Assembly (NCBI RefSeq): GCF_943733665.1
Contig: NZ_OX030782.1
Span: forward strand, 5,318,501 to 5,382,500
From: Aquimarina sp. Aq107
GTDB lineage: Bacteria > Bacteroidota > Bacteroidia > Flavobacteriales > Flavobacteriaceae
Reading direction: 5' to 3'
DNA: 64,000 nucleotides
Shown: one piece after another, positions 1-7,828 of the stretch
How the letters are laid out: each line of letters starts with the position of its first letter
Numbering within the stretch: position 1 is the stretch's first letter
The notes under the pieces: model-generated
What the model saw: the letters and a program-made list of their open reading frames with translations, nothing else
Told to the model about the DNA's origin: nothing
Database searches by the model: none
Translations under genes and position numbers: made by a program

Positions 1-334
1 ACATTCTTAACTGACCGATTGTTCTGCCGCGTTCTCCTTTTGCTCTTCCTTCTGGCAGTCCAGTTTCGGACATATATGTATTAATAAGTGTTTGATCTAG
101 TTTCAAGATTTCGTCTGCGATTGTATTAAGAAACTCCGATTTTTTAAGACCAGACACTTTTTTAAATGATTCAAACGCATCTGCAGCAAGAGATATTGAT
201 TTTTCTATTTCCTCTGAAGAAGCTTCATGAAAAATAGTTTCATTTTCTAGATTTAGTTTAGGATTAAAAGTTTTATATGTTTTGGTACTTTCTGCTGAAA
301 GTTGATTACCAATGTAGTTTTTACCGCTTATCAT
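1..334 (-). CDS. Aldehyde dehydrogenase (NADP+), alpha-ketoglutarate semialdehyde type, partial
   Basis: Only the first 111 residues are in the window; the catalytic domain lies beyond the left edge. The protein starts MISGKNYIGNQ and shows the N-terminal part of the aldehyde dehydrogenase fold, including the stretch ETGLPEGRAKGERGRT that resembles alpha-ketoglutarate semialdehyde (2,5-dioxopentanoate) dehydrogenases. That enzyme oxidises alpha-ketoglutarate semialdehyde to alpha-ketoglutarate. It lies 83 bases downstream of a DapA-like gene on the same strand, which fits the last two steps of hydroxyproline breakdown. The pathway assignment is inferred from this pairing; sugar-acid catabolism is the main alternative because it uses the same two last enzymes. 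Confidence 0.8.
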   Translation of the reverse strand, partial: MISGKNYIGNQLSAESTKTYKTFNPKLNLENETIFHEASSEEIEKSISLAADAFESFKKVSGLKKSEFLNTIADEILKLDQTLINTYMSETGLPEGRAKGERGRTIGQLRM

Positions 335-417
335 TAATGACAAATTAGTGAGTTAGTGTTATAATAATTTAATCTATAATAGGAGGATTTTATTCTCCTA
401 GAATTGTTTGTGTTCTG

Positions 418-1338
418 TTAAGAGACCAAAGATTTGTAATTTGGTAGTACTGGTCTTGTTTTTAATCCATTTTCAATGACCTGTAAAACATTTTGACGTT
501 CTTCTCCAATTAATGGAAGTCTTGGAGCTCTTACGTTTTCTGTTCCAATTCCAGTAGCAACCTCTGCTAGCTTAATGTTTTGTACTAATTTAGGATTTAT
601 ATCTAACTCTAGCAATGGTAAAAACCAACGATAAATTTCTACTGCTTCTTTAATTCGTCCTGCTTTTTGTAGTTCGTAGATTGCTACTGTTTCCTTTGGA
701 AATGCACAAACTAATCCAGCAACCCATCCATCTGCGCCCATTAGTAAACTTTCTAGAGCCAGAGTGTCTACACCACTTAGGATTTTTAATCGATCTCCAA
801 ATCTATTTTTTATACGTGTAACATTAGAAATATCTCTGGTGGATTCTTTTACTGCTTGTATGTTGTCAAATTTGATAAGTTCTTCGAACATATCTAACGT
901 AACTTCAATTTTATAATCTACAGGATTATTATAGATCATAATGGGTAAATCAGTGTTTTTAGCTACTTCTTTAAAATAAACAACTGTTTCTCTATCTCCA
1001 GCTTTATATCGCATCGGAGGGAGCATCATAAGACCATTAGCGCCATCTTCTTCTGCTTTTTGAGCAGCTTCAATAGCACCTTTTGTGCTTTGTTCTGCAA
1101 TATTGATAATAACAGGGACTTTGTCTTTAACAATTTCTACGGTAGTTTTTACGAGAGTACTTTTTTCCATATTGTTTAATGTACTTGCTTCTCCCAATGT
1201 TCCGCCCAAAATAATTCCATGAACACCAGCATTTAATTGTGCTTCGATATTAGTAGTAAACATTGATAAATCCAAAGTGTCTTCGTCTGTAAACTTTGTA
1301 GTAACTGCTGGCATAACGCCTTTCCAATCTATAGTCAT
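418..1338 (-). CDS. DapA-family lyase, probable 1-pyrroline-4-hydroxy-2-carboxylate deaminase
   Basis: A 306-residue TIM-barrel protein of the dihydrodipicolinate synthase family. Visible family marks are GGTLGEASTL near residue 45, the catalytic-site tyrosine in MIYNNPVDYK, and the Schiff-base lysine in QAVKES. It is not the biosynthetic DapA by context: it sits directly upstream of a semialdehyde dehydrogenase and is divergent from an AraC regulator. In many Bacteroidota this arrangement converts the hydroxyproline intermediate (or a dehydrated sugar acid) to alpha-ketoglutarate semialdehyde. The exact substrate cannot be read from sequence alone. It is probably controlled from the 138-base divergent region that carries two direct repeats. 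Confidence 0.78.
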   Translation of the reverse strand: MTIDWKGVMPAVTTKFTDEDTLDLSMFTTNIEAQLNAGVHGIILGGTLGEASTLNNMEKSTLVKTTVEIVKDKVPVIINIAEQSTKGAIEAAQKAEEDGANGLMMLPPMRYKAGDRETVVYFKEVAKNTDLPIMIYNNPVDYKIEVTLDMFEELIKFDNIQAVKESTRDISNVTRIKNRFGDRLKILSGVDTLALESLLMGADGWVAGLVCAFPKETVAIYELQKAGRIKEAVEIYRWFLPLLELDINPKLVQNIKLAEVATGIGTENVRAPRLPLIGEERQNVLQVIENGLKTRPVLPNYKSLVS

Positions 1339-1355
1339 TGCTTATAATTTTGGTT

Positions 1356-1363
1356 CAAATATA
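1356..1363 (-). promoter_or_regulatory. Candidate -7 promoter box (TAnnTTTG) of the DapA-like operon
   Basis: Read on the minus strand the site is TATATTTG, an exact match to the Bacteroidota -7 consensus TAnnTTTG. It ends 17 bases before the ATG at 1338. No convincing TTTG element is found about 19 bases upstream, so an activator may be needed; this fits the AraC-type repeats just upstream. Confidence 0.5.
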
Positions 1364-1393
1364 TTGTCAATTTTATCAAGTGTATATTTCAAA

Positions 1394-1424
1394 ATTATCT
1401 CATTATGATACTATATTATCTCAT
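1394..1424. promoter_or_regulatory. Two 10-bp direct repeats, candidate AraC-family operator
   Basis: ATTATCTCAT occurs at 1394-1403 and again, identical, at 1415-1424, so the repeat period is 21 bp (two helical turns). The pair lies between the divergent DapA-like gene and the AraC regulator and upstream of the TATATTTG box. AraC/XylS proteins commonly bind direct repeats with this phasing. That this regulator binds here is inference. Confidence 0.5.
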
Positions 1425-1476
1425 ATTGTAATAATTTACTTAATTATGATTAATATTGATGTAGATACTGCTATGA

Positions 1477-2337
1477 ATGAAAGCCTTACCCTTTAAAATA
1501 CCCAAATCTTCCACGGATACTTTAATTGTTCAAGAAGATAAGGAAATTGTCTTATATGATAAATTTCATCAGCATGAAGAAATACAAATTTCTATTATTA
1601 TTTCTGGAGAAGGTAACTTAATTGTTGGTGATACCATTGCTGATTACAAACCAAATGATATTTTGGTTTTTGGGAGTAATGTTCCGCATGTATTACAAAG
1701 TTCAGAATCTGCTGAGAAATCTTATATGATTTCTCTTTTTTTTACTAAAGAATCCTTTGGTAAAATGTTTTTTGACCTACCAGAGTTTGAAGGTTTAAAT
1801 CATTTTTTTAGAAGCTCTGTATATGGGATTAAAGTGCTTTCGCAAAAACAAAAGCTAAAAAAACAGTTTCTCAAAATTTTAAAAAAAGAAGATAGATTAG
1901 ATCGTTTTATGGTTTTTCTGAAAATATTAAAACTTTTAAAAACGGTTAAAGTAGAAACAATATCTTCATTTATTTCTAAAAGAGCATATACAGATAATGA
2001 AGGAAAAAGAATGGCTACTGTTTTTCAAGTTGTAATGAATGAGTTTAATAGAGATTTTTCATTAAAAGAAGCGGCAAGCCTTGCTAATATGACACCAAAC
2101 GCTTTTTGTCGCTATTTTAAACAACGTACTAATAAAACATTTTTTCAGTTTTTGATTGAGGTTCGAATTGAAAATGTCTGTAGACTTTTATCCAAAGAAA
2201 CTGAAATAACGATATCAGAAGCATCGTATAATAGTGGTTTTAAGAATCTATCTAATTTTAATAGAAAGTTTAAAGAAATAAAAGGAGTTACTCCGTCTAC
2301 ATACAAAAAGAGATTACACGATTCCCATTTTGTTTAG
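1477..2337 (+). CDS. AraC family transcriptional regulator
   Basis: A 286-residue protein with an N-terminal cupin-like sensing half (about residues 1-100) and a C-terminal double helix-turn-helix (about 190-280). The second HTH shows the AraC signature: SEASYNSGFKNLSNFNRKFKEIKGVTP. It is divergent from the DapA-like and aldehyde dehydrogenase genes and probably activates them when the substrate is present. An ATG at 1473 is in another frame with a short ORF, so 1477 is used. Its last 24 bases overlap tail to tail with the MutS-like gene. Confidence 0.9.
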   Translation: MKALPFKIPKSSTDTLIVQEDKEIVLYDKFHQHEEIQISIIISGEGNLIVGDTIADYKPNDILVFGSNVPHVLQSSESAEKSYMISLFFTKESFGKMFFDLPEFEGLNHFFRSSVYGIKVLSQKQKLKKQFLKILKKEDRLDRFMVFLKILKLLKTVKVETISSFISKRAYTDNEGKRMATVFQVVMNEFNRDFSLKEAASLANMTPNAFCRYFKQRTNKTFFQFLIEVRIENVCRLLSKETEITISEASYNSGFKNLSNFNRKFKEIKGVTPSTYKKRLHDSHFV

Positions 2338-4083
2338 TAAAAAAGAAGCATTCATATTTTGACAAACACCATCTTTGAATTTATAATCAAAATATAACTC
2401 ATCATTTATGATTTGCGCATCAAAGAATCTGTTTTTCACCTTATCTAATTCTGTCGCGATTTCGCATAGACTTAAATCGTGTGTTGCTATTATTCCGGTA
2501 GCTTGAGCCTTGACTAGTTTTTCTACAAATTTTCGAGATCCAGCTGCTTTATCTTTACTATTTGTTCCTTTCAGAATTTCATCTAAAATAATAAAGTACT
2601 CATCGTCTTGTAGTGCATCCACAATTTTTTTAAGTTGTGTTAACTCAGAAAAGAAATAAGAAGCATCATCACTTAGAGAATCCGAGGTTCTCATACTAGT
2701 GATTAACTTAATAGGTCGATATACACAGGATTGAGCACAAACAGGTAATCCAATATTAGACATTACAATTTGTAACGCTACAGTTCTAAGAAATGTACTC
2801 TTACCTGCCATATTAGCTCCGGTTATGATAAAAAATTCCTCTTTGTTGATTATAATATCATTATCAACCCGTTTTGCTGTTTTTAGCATTGGGTGTCCAA
2901 GTTCTTTAGCGTTAATGATGGTACCTTCTTTAATTAATTCTGGATATGTATAACCAGGATTGTTAAAAGCAAAATTCCCTAATGAGTTATAGGCGTCAAA
3001 AAAGGCAATAACCTCAAACCATTGATCTACTTTGTGATGATGCGTGGCAATCCATTTTTCTATACGATAGCATTGCATAATATCCCAGAGAAGAAGACCA
3101 TTAGCAAAAACACCAAACATCATATTGTTTCTTTGGTCTAAAGCATTAAGAATACTTGCAAATTGTTTTAGTATGAGTGATGCCTTTTCTTTTTCGTTAA
3201 TTACGTTCTGCTGTCTTTCCTGAAGCAAGGTTGAATCAAAACTGCTACTTTCAATTTTATCTACTAGTTTATAATATTGTTCGAAAGTATCTTTTACTTT
3301 ATTTGCTTCATTGTATAAGCTATTGATTTTTTTTAGTTGAGATCCTGTTATTCCTAAACCAATAAAAAACCAAATTAAGAACATTTGGAAAGTAATAATT
3401 TCCAAGAATAATAATACCAGTAACACTACAGAAATAGATGAAATAATAGTAGGAAGAACCTTCATTATTTTAGGAACAAATGGGACATAGTTTTGTAACC
3501 ACTGTCGAATTGTAGATACTGAAGCAGAAACATCAACAAGTGAGGCAATAGCACTAAATTCCTGTCGCCAAGTTGCTAGATTCCCCAAGTTTTTTATAGC
3601 TTCTTGTTTGTCATTGATGTTATTTATGTTATTACTTCTTAATAAATGTGCTAATTTGTTCTTTCCTGCTGCAGTGGCTGTTCTATTTGTATATTGAAAG
3701 AAAGATCTATCTCCAAATAAATCAATATCATGGCTATATTTATGAGAAGGGTCTATGAATTCTTTTCCTTTAGATAATTTACTGTAATCTCCACCAAAAA
3801 CATCAATTTCTAATGTGTTAAGATCGATTAACTTCTGTAGTTTATTTTTTGTGTAAGATAAATTGGTATGGCGATTAACCATTACAATAAAAAGAGCAAT
3901 TCCTATTACGATACTTCCAACAATAATCTGCGTATTTGGGTACCCAAAATAGATACCGGCTATGATACCTAAGAAGACAAAAAGTCTAATTGTACTAGAA
4001 AGAGTTAGTTGTTTTTTTACCTTTTTTAGAGATAGGCTATAAGTGTTTATTTGTGTGTTATAGAATTGTTGAGGATTATTCAT
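2314..4083 (-). CDS. MutS-family ATPase with N-terminal membrane segments
   Basis: A 589-residue protein that carries only the C-terminal part of MutS: lever/clamp helices and the ABC-type ATPase. The Walker A motif is GANMAGKSTF, Walker B is FIILDEILKGTNS, and the switch histidine is in ATHDLS. Domain I, which recognises mismatches, is missing. Residues about 30-70 and 210-245 are hydrophobic membrane segments, so the protein is probably membrane bound. This family is common in Bacteroidota and is not MutS1 or MutS2 (there is no Smr domain). Its function is unknown. The 3' end overlaps the convergent AraC gene by 24 bases. Confidence 0.88.
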   Translation of the reverse strand: MNNPQQFYNTQINTYSLSLKKVKKQLTLSSTIRLFVFLGIIAGIYFGYPNTQIIVGSIVIGIALFIVMVNRHTNLSYTKNKLQKLIDLNTLEIDVFGGDYSKLSKGKEFIDPSHKYSHDIDLFGDRSFFQYTNRTATAAGKNKLAHLLRSNNINNINDKQEAIKNLGNLATWRQEFSAIASLVDVSASVSTIRQWLQNYVPFVPKIMKVLPTIISSISVVLLVLLFLEIITFQMFLIWFFIGLGITGSQLKKINSLYNEANKVKDTFEQYYKLVDKIESSSFDSTLLQERQQNVINEKEKASLILKQFASILNALDQRNNMMFGVFANGLLLWDIMQCYRIEKWIATHHHKVDQWFEVIAFFDAYNSLGNFAFNNPGYTYPELIKEGTIINAKELGHPMLKTAKRVDNDIIINKEEFFIITGANMAGKSTFLRTVALQIVMSNIGLPVCAQSCVYRPIKLITSMRTSDSLSDDASYFFSELTQLKKIVDALQDDEYFIILDEILKGTNSKDKAAGSRKFVEKLVKAQATGIIATHDLSLCEIATELDKVKNRFFDAQIINDELYFDYKFKDGVCQNMNASFLLNKMGIV

Positions 4084-4155
4084 TGTATGTTATAGAAATA
4101 GAGATATTGATAAAAAAATGAGTGTTTTTTATCGTACTCTATTTTAGTTTTAATA

Positions 4156-4512
4156 TTAAAGATTTTCTAATTCTTGCTTTACTTTTTTTGTTAAACCACT
4201 TACTACTAACGCATAAGAGTGATCTATTAATTCACATAACATATTAGTAGCTAAACTGCCAGAAAAGTTAACAGTATTCCAATGTTTTTTACTCATATGG
4301 TATCCTGGTTTGATTTCTGAGTGATATTCTCTTAGTTCAATAGCTTTATCAGGATCACATTTTAGATTTACACTAAAAGGATGTCTTTCTAATCCAGTTA
4401 GCGCAAACATTTTGCCCATTACCTTAAAAACTAAGGTAGTTTCATCAAAAGGGAATTCTTCTGTTACTCCTTTTTTTGATAAACAATAATCTCTAAAAGT
4501 TTCTATATCCAT
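4156..4512 (-). CDS. MmcQ/YjbR family DNA-binding-like protein
   Basis: A 118-residue single-domain protein of the YjbR/MmcQ (CyaY-like fold) family. Typical features are the opening DIETFRDYCLSKKGVTEEFPF, the segment KVMGKMFAL, the CDPDKA motif, and the KKHWNTV stretch near residue 77. Members are small DNA-binding-like proteins with no firmly assigned role. Its start overlaps the end of the GNAT gene by 10 bases, so the two are probably translationally coupled and co-transcribed with the upstream minus-strand genes. Confidence 0.88.
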   Translation of the reverse strand: MDIETFRDYCLSKKGVTEEFPFDETTLVFKVMGKMFALTGLERHPFSVNLKCDPDKAIELREYHSEIKPGYHMSKKHWNTVNFSGSLATNMLCELIDHSYALVVSGLTKKVKQELENL

Positions 4513-4904
4513 TTTGCCATAATCATGTCTGGATTAGATAGTGCATCAAATCCAAATTGTTTATATAATCCATGCGCGTCAGAAGTGGCTAGCATCCATC
4601 GATTAACTTTTTGTAAATCCGGATGCTCCATAATTGCTTCAATTAATTTTTTCGAATACCCTTTTCCGCGATGGTTTTCTGCAATAAAAACATCCATAAG
4701 ATATCCAAAAACCGTGTAGTCCGTTAATACTCTCGCAAAACCAATTTGTTTGTCATTAATATAAACGCCAAAAGTAAGACAATGTTCTATGCTGGTTATT
4801 ACTTCTTGTTTTGTTCTTCCTTTTGCCCAGTATGCGGTCGTTAAAAATTGATGAATAAAATCAATGTCTAATTTTGATTTTTCGGTAGAAATTATAACAT
4901 TCAT
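4503..4904 (-). CDS. GNAT family N-acetyltransferase
   Basis: A 133-residue acetyltransferase. The acetyl-CoA loop is visible as AENHRGKGYSKKLIEAI (about residues 78-95), matching the Q/RxxGxG/A pattern. The C-terminal segment HGLYKQFGF is the usual beta6-beta7 region. The substrate cannot be predicted. It overlaps the downstream MmcQ-like gene by 10 bases and lies 4 bases from the upstream DUF4230 gene, so all three probably share one transcript. Confidence 0.9.
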   Translation of the reverse strand: MNVIISTEKSKLDIDFIHQFLTTAYWAKGRTKQEVITSIEHCLTFGVYINDKQIGFARVLTDYTVFGYLMDVFIAENHRGKGYSKKLIEAIMEHPDLQKVNRWMLATSDAHGLYKQFGFDALSNPDMIMAKWI

Positions 4905-4908
4905 CTTT

Positions 4909-5523
4909 CTAGTTTAAGAGTTTTGTGTCAGCATCATTATTGACTTCTAAAGCAGAGTAGTCTAATGTCCATCCTATGGATTCTGCTACTGTTTCCATAA
5001 GCGATATAACAGTAAGTAATTCTTTTCCTGCAGATTCTATTAATCCACTTTCTGGGATTTTATCAATAATAAACTGTTTAGCTTCTTGGTTTATATCTGT
5101 TAGATCATTAGATGTCATTGGATTTAACCAACCTTCCTTTTTGTCATAATACTTAAAATCAGTTTCTATTGTAAGAAGTTTTGGTTTCGGGAATTGTGTT
5201 AGTATGATTTGTTTGTTTTTTGTATCACTTTCCATTTTTATTTTAGAAAGGTCAAAACCAACATGTGCTTTGGCATCAATTAGAATCAAAGCTTTTTTCT
5301 TTCCTCTAATGGTTTTAAAGAATTTTTCTTTTACACTTTCATAGTGATAGATTTCTGCAAAATCCCCTTCTACAGTAACAAGTTTACAAACACTTCTGAT
5401 TTTTTCCATTAAGATGGTAGATTGTGTTTGTATGCCTGCTCTTTTTTTTATGACATTAAATCTGGCAAAAATAAAATATGCCAAAACAGAACCTATTAAC
5501 AATCCAATAAATAATAATTCCAT
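4909..5523 (-). CDS. DUF4230 domain-containing membrane-anchored protein
   Basis: A 204-residue protein with one N-terminal membrane segment (about residues 2-20) followed by a DUF4230 domain. The domain shows the typical run KALILIDAKAHVGFDLSKI near residues 78-96 and a basic patch. DUF4230 proteins are widespread and uncharacterised. The stop codon of the upstream DUF4260 gene is one base away, which indicates a tightly packed operon. No catalytic motif can be named. Confidence 0.82.
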   Translation of the reverse strand: MELLFIGLLIGSVLAYFIFARFNVIKKRAGIQTQSTILMEKIRSVCKLVTVEGDFAEIYHYESVKEKFFKTIRGKKKALILIDAKAHVGFDLSKIKMESDTKNKQIILTQFPKPKLLTIETDFKYYDKKEGWLNPMTSNDLTDINQEAKQFIIDKIPESGLIESAGKELLTVISLMETVAESIGWTLDYSALEVNNDADTKLLN

Positions 5524-5524
5524 A

Positions 5525-5881
5525 CTAATTCTTTTTACCTATCTCACCAAGGTGTGTAAATTTAAAACCTTTTTCATATTTAAGACCATACCCTAGAATT
5601 CTATCGAAACAAGCATGCGAAAATAAAATAATTCCACAGAGTTGTATAAATTCGTTTGAATAATACATTCCTACGAGGTAAATCAAAATAGCGAGGCCTT
5701 TGTGATGAAATAGATTATATGAAAAGGCACCTATTCTATTATTAATCGCATATCCTAGCATCCCTATATCCGGAATCAAAAATAAAGCCAAGAATAACCA
5801 CCAAGAAAAGGGTAATAGGCTAAATAAATAAATTCCTAGTCCAAGCATAGCTAGCTCTTCTAATTGTAAAGTCGATTTCAT
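5525..5881 (-). CDS. DUF4260 family small membrane protein
   Basis: A 118-residue protein with three or four hydrophobic segments and a histidine-rich core: NLFHHKGLAI, FSHACFDRILGYGLKY and the C-terminal FTHLGEIG. These match the DUF4260 family. The conserved His and Asp residues at membrane edges suggest a metal site or proton path, but no function is established. Its start overlaps the end of the cyclase gene by 4 bases, typical of translational coupling. Confidence 0.85.
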   Translation of the reverse strand: MKSTLQLEELAMLGLGIYLFSLLPFSWWLFLALFLIPDIGMLGYAINNRIGAFSYNLFHHKGLAILIYLVGMYYSNEFIQLCGIILFSHACFDRILGYGLKYEKGFKFTHLGEIGKKN

Positions 5882-6630
5882 GAGGATTCTAATATTTTAT
5901 ACAAAATTGGTTTACTAGGAGAAGCATCATTTTCAAAAGAGGCAATCTGAAGGTTTAAAATATAATCTCCATCTTTAATATCATTATTAACAAATACCAT
6001 TTCGGTAATGGTAGCATCAAATATTGTTGCTTTTGGATAGTTCCAAAAAGCTTTATGAGCTAATAATTTGCCATCATCTTTTTCTTTATCCACAGACGGT
6101 AGATCAATTAATAGGTGTTTTATCCCCAGTTCTCGAATATATATCGCTGCATCTTCTGATAAATAGGGCCAATTAGTATGAGAGTGTTGTTTGCTAATTT
6201 TTTCATCTAGATTAGGAAGCGTTCTGATAATTAGAGCTTCTGTATTATAATGAATGAATTCTTGGAGCAGACTTTTCGTAATCACAAAATCTTCACCTTT
6301 TTTTTCTGGACTTACACTAATAAGCTCCGCAGTAAAAAAGAATTGTTTTAAGGTGTCATTGATACTATAGAACTCTGTTGTTATATGGCCAACACATTCG
6401 GTGTGCGTTCCGTGTCCGTGTGGGTTAAAATGGATATTATTAAAATTCGTAGAGGCACCTTCAGAAACTTTACCAATCCAATTTCCATCTGTAACAGGTT
6501 CAATTTTTGGAGCAGGTATATACCATGCGTTTACATTATCAAGGGTTCCTCTTAATAGAATTGAAATATCTAAAGGCTTAGAGAGATCTATTTTGTAAAG
6601 ACATTCTTTGTATTGTATAGTAGTAATCAT
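5878..6630 (-). CDS. Cyclase/kynurenine formamidase-like family hydrolase
   Basis: A 250-residue metal-dependent hydrolase of the cyclase (KynB-like) family. The metal-binding signature appears as HGHGTHTECVGH near residues 70-82; the family pattern is HxGTHxD, so the Asp is replaced by Glu here, as in a Bacteroidota subgroup. A second conserved part is LLIDLPSVDKEKDDGKLLAH, which also carries metal or acid-base residues. The true substrate is unknown; a formamidase role in tryptophan breakdown cannot be inferred because no other kynurenine gene is near. It sits 39 bases after hemW and overlaps the DUF4260 gene. Confidence 0.82.
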   Translation of the reverse strand: MITTIQYKECLYKIDLSKPLDISILLRGTLDNVNAWYIPAPKIEPVTDGNWIGKVSEGASTNFNNIHFNPHGHGTHTECVGHITTEFYSINDTLKQFFFTAELISVSPEKKGEDFVITKSLLQEFIHYNTEALIIRTLPNLDEKISKQHSHTNWPYLSEDAAIYIRELGIKHLLIDLPSVDKEKDDGKLLAHKAFWNYPKATIFDATITEMVFVNNDIKDGDYILNLQIASFENDASPSKPILYKILESS

Positions 6631-6669
6631 GAAGTTGTACTTATACTAGTTTAATTTTAAAGAAACTAG

Positions 6670-7806
6670 TTACCCTAAATTTAACAAGAAAAGATCACTT
6701 GCAATCCCATCACTTAAAAACTTTCCTTTTTTAGTAACAATTAATATATCTCCATCAAGAAACAAGAGATGTTCATCTAGATGTTTTTGAGCCTGTTTTA
6801 GTAGATATTCTTTATATGTAAGTCCAAAATCGTCTTCAACTTTTTGAAGAGAAACTCCCCAAATAGTTCTTAGTCCCGTCATTACGTATTCATTGTATTT
6901 GTCAGTAGTGGTTAATTCTTCAATTTCTCTTGGAATTTTGTTTTCCTGCAGTGATTTGATATATTTTATATTGTTTTTGATATTCCAGCTACGTTCTTTG
7001 CCATTATACGAATGTGCAGAAGGACCAATTCCTAGATAATGTTTGCCTTGCCAATATGCAGTATTGTTTTTACTAAAATATCCAGGTTTTCCAAAATTAG
7101 AAAACTCATAATATTCAAAACCTTCTTTTTCCATGGTATCTACTAAAATATTGAAATGCTTTTGTGCTAGTTCGTCTTCTACTGGAGCAATGACTCCTTT
7201 TTCGATAAATGATGATAATGCAGTATTGGGTTCTACAGTTAGAGCGTAGCTTGAGATATGAGGAACATTAGTTTCTAAGGCTATTTTTAAGTTTTCTTGC
7301 CATCGCTCTGAAGACATTCCTGGAATACCATAAATCAGATCAATTGAGATATTATCGAAATATTTACTCGCTATCGATAAACAGGTCCTAGCTTCATTGT
7401 CATTATGAGCTCGGTTCATAAGTTTTAAATCTTCATCAAAAAATGATTGAATACCAATACTAAGACGATTTACTTCGGTAGAAGCTAATGATTTTATATA
7501 CGCTTCTGTAAGATCATCGGGATTGGCCTCTATAGTAATTTCTACAGTATCGGATACAAGATAATTTTCATAAATAGTATCGACAATGAATTTTAAAGCA
7601 GAAACAGATAATATACTTGGAGTTCCACCTCCAAAATATATAGTTTCAATTACTTGATGATCATCAATTTCTGATCTTCTTAGTTTGATCTCATTACATA
7701 ACGCAAAAACCATTTGATCTCTCTTTTTACCAGAGGTAGAGAAATGGAAATCACAATAGTGACATGCTTGTTTGCAAAATGGAATATGTATGTAAATACC
7801 GCTGAT
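6670..7806 (-). CDS. hemW: Radical SAM heme chaperone HemW, non-ATG start
   Basis: HemW delivers heme to target proteins and is related to coproporphyrinogen dehydrogenase. The first in-frame ATG (codon at 7711-7713) would give 347 residues and lose the radical SAM cluster. Upstream, in the same frame, lie IYIHIPFCKQACHYCDFHFS, containing CxxxCxxC, then an in-frame stop at 7819-7821. No ATG, GTG or TTG lies between. Homologues usually start M(S/A)GIYIHIP; here the codon at 7804-7806 is ATC. The annotated start is this ATC, giving 378 residues, the usual HemW length. Either ATC is used as a rare start or the base is wrong. Other features are GGGTPS and the C-terminal HemW domain. Confidence 0.85.
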   Translation of the reverse strand: MSGIYIHIPFCKQACHYCDFHFSTSGKKRDQMVFALCNEIKLRRSEIDDHQVIETIYFGGGTPSILSVSALKFIVDTIYENYLVSDTVEITIEANPDDLTEAYIKSLASTEVNRLSIGIQSFFDEDLKLMNRAHNDNEARTCLSIASKYFDNISIDLIYGIPGMSSERWQENLKIALETNVPHISSYALTVEPNTALSSFIEKGVIAPVEDELAQKHFNILVDTMEKEGFEYYEFSNFGKPGYFSKNNTAYWQGKHYLGIGPSAHSYNGKERSWNIKNNIKYIKSLQENKIPREIEELTTTDKYNEYVMTGLRTIWGVSLQKVEDDFGLTYKEYLLKQAQKHLDEHLLFLDGDILIVTKKGKFLSDGIASDLFLLNLG

Positions 7807-7828
7807 GACTTTAAGTTTTTAGAGTTAA

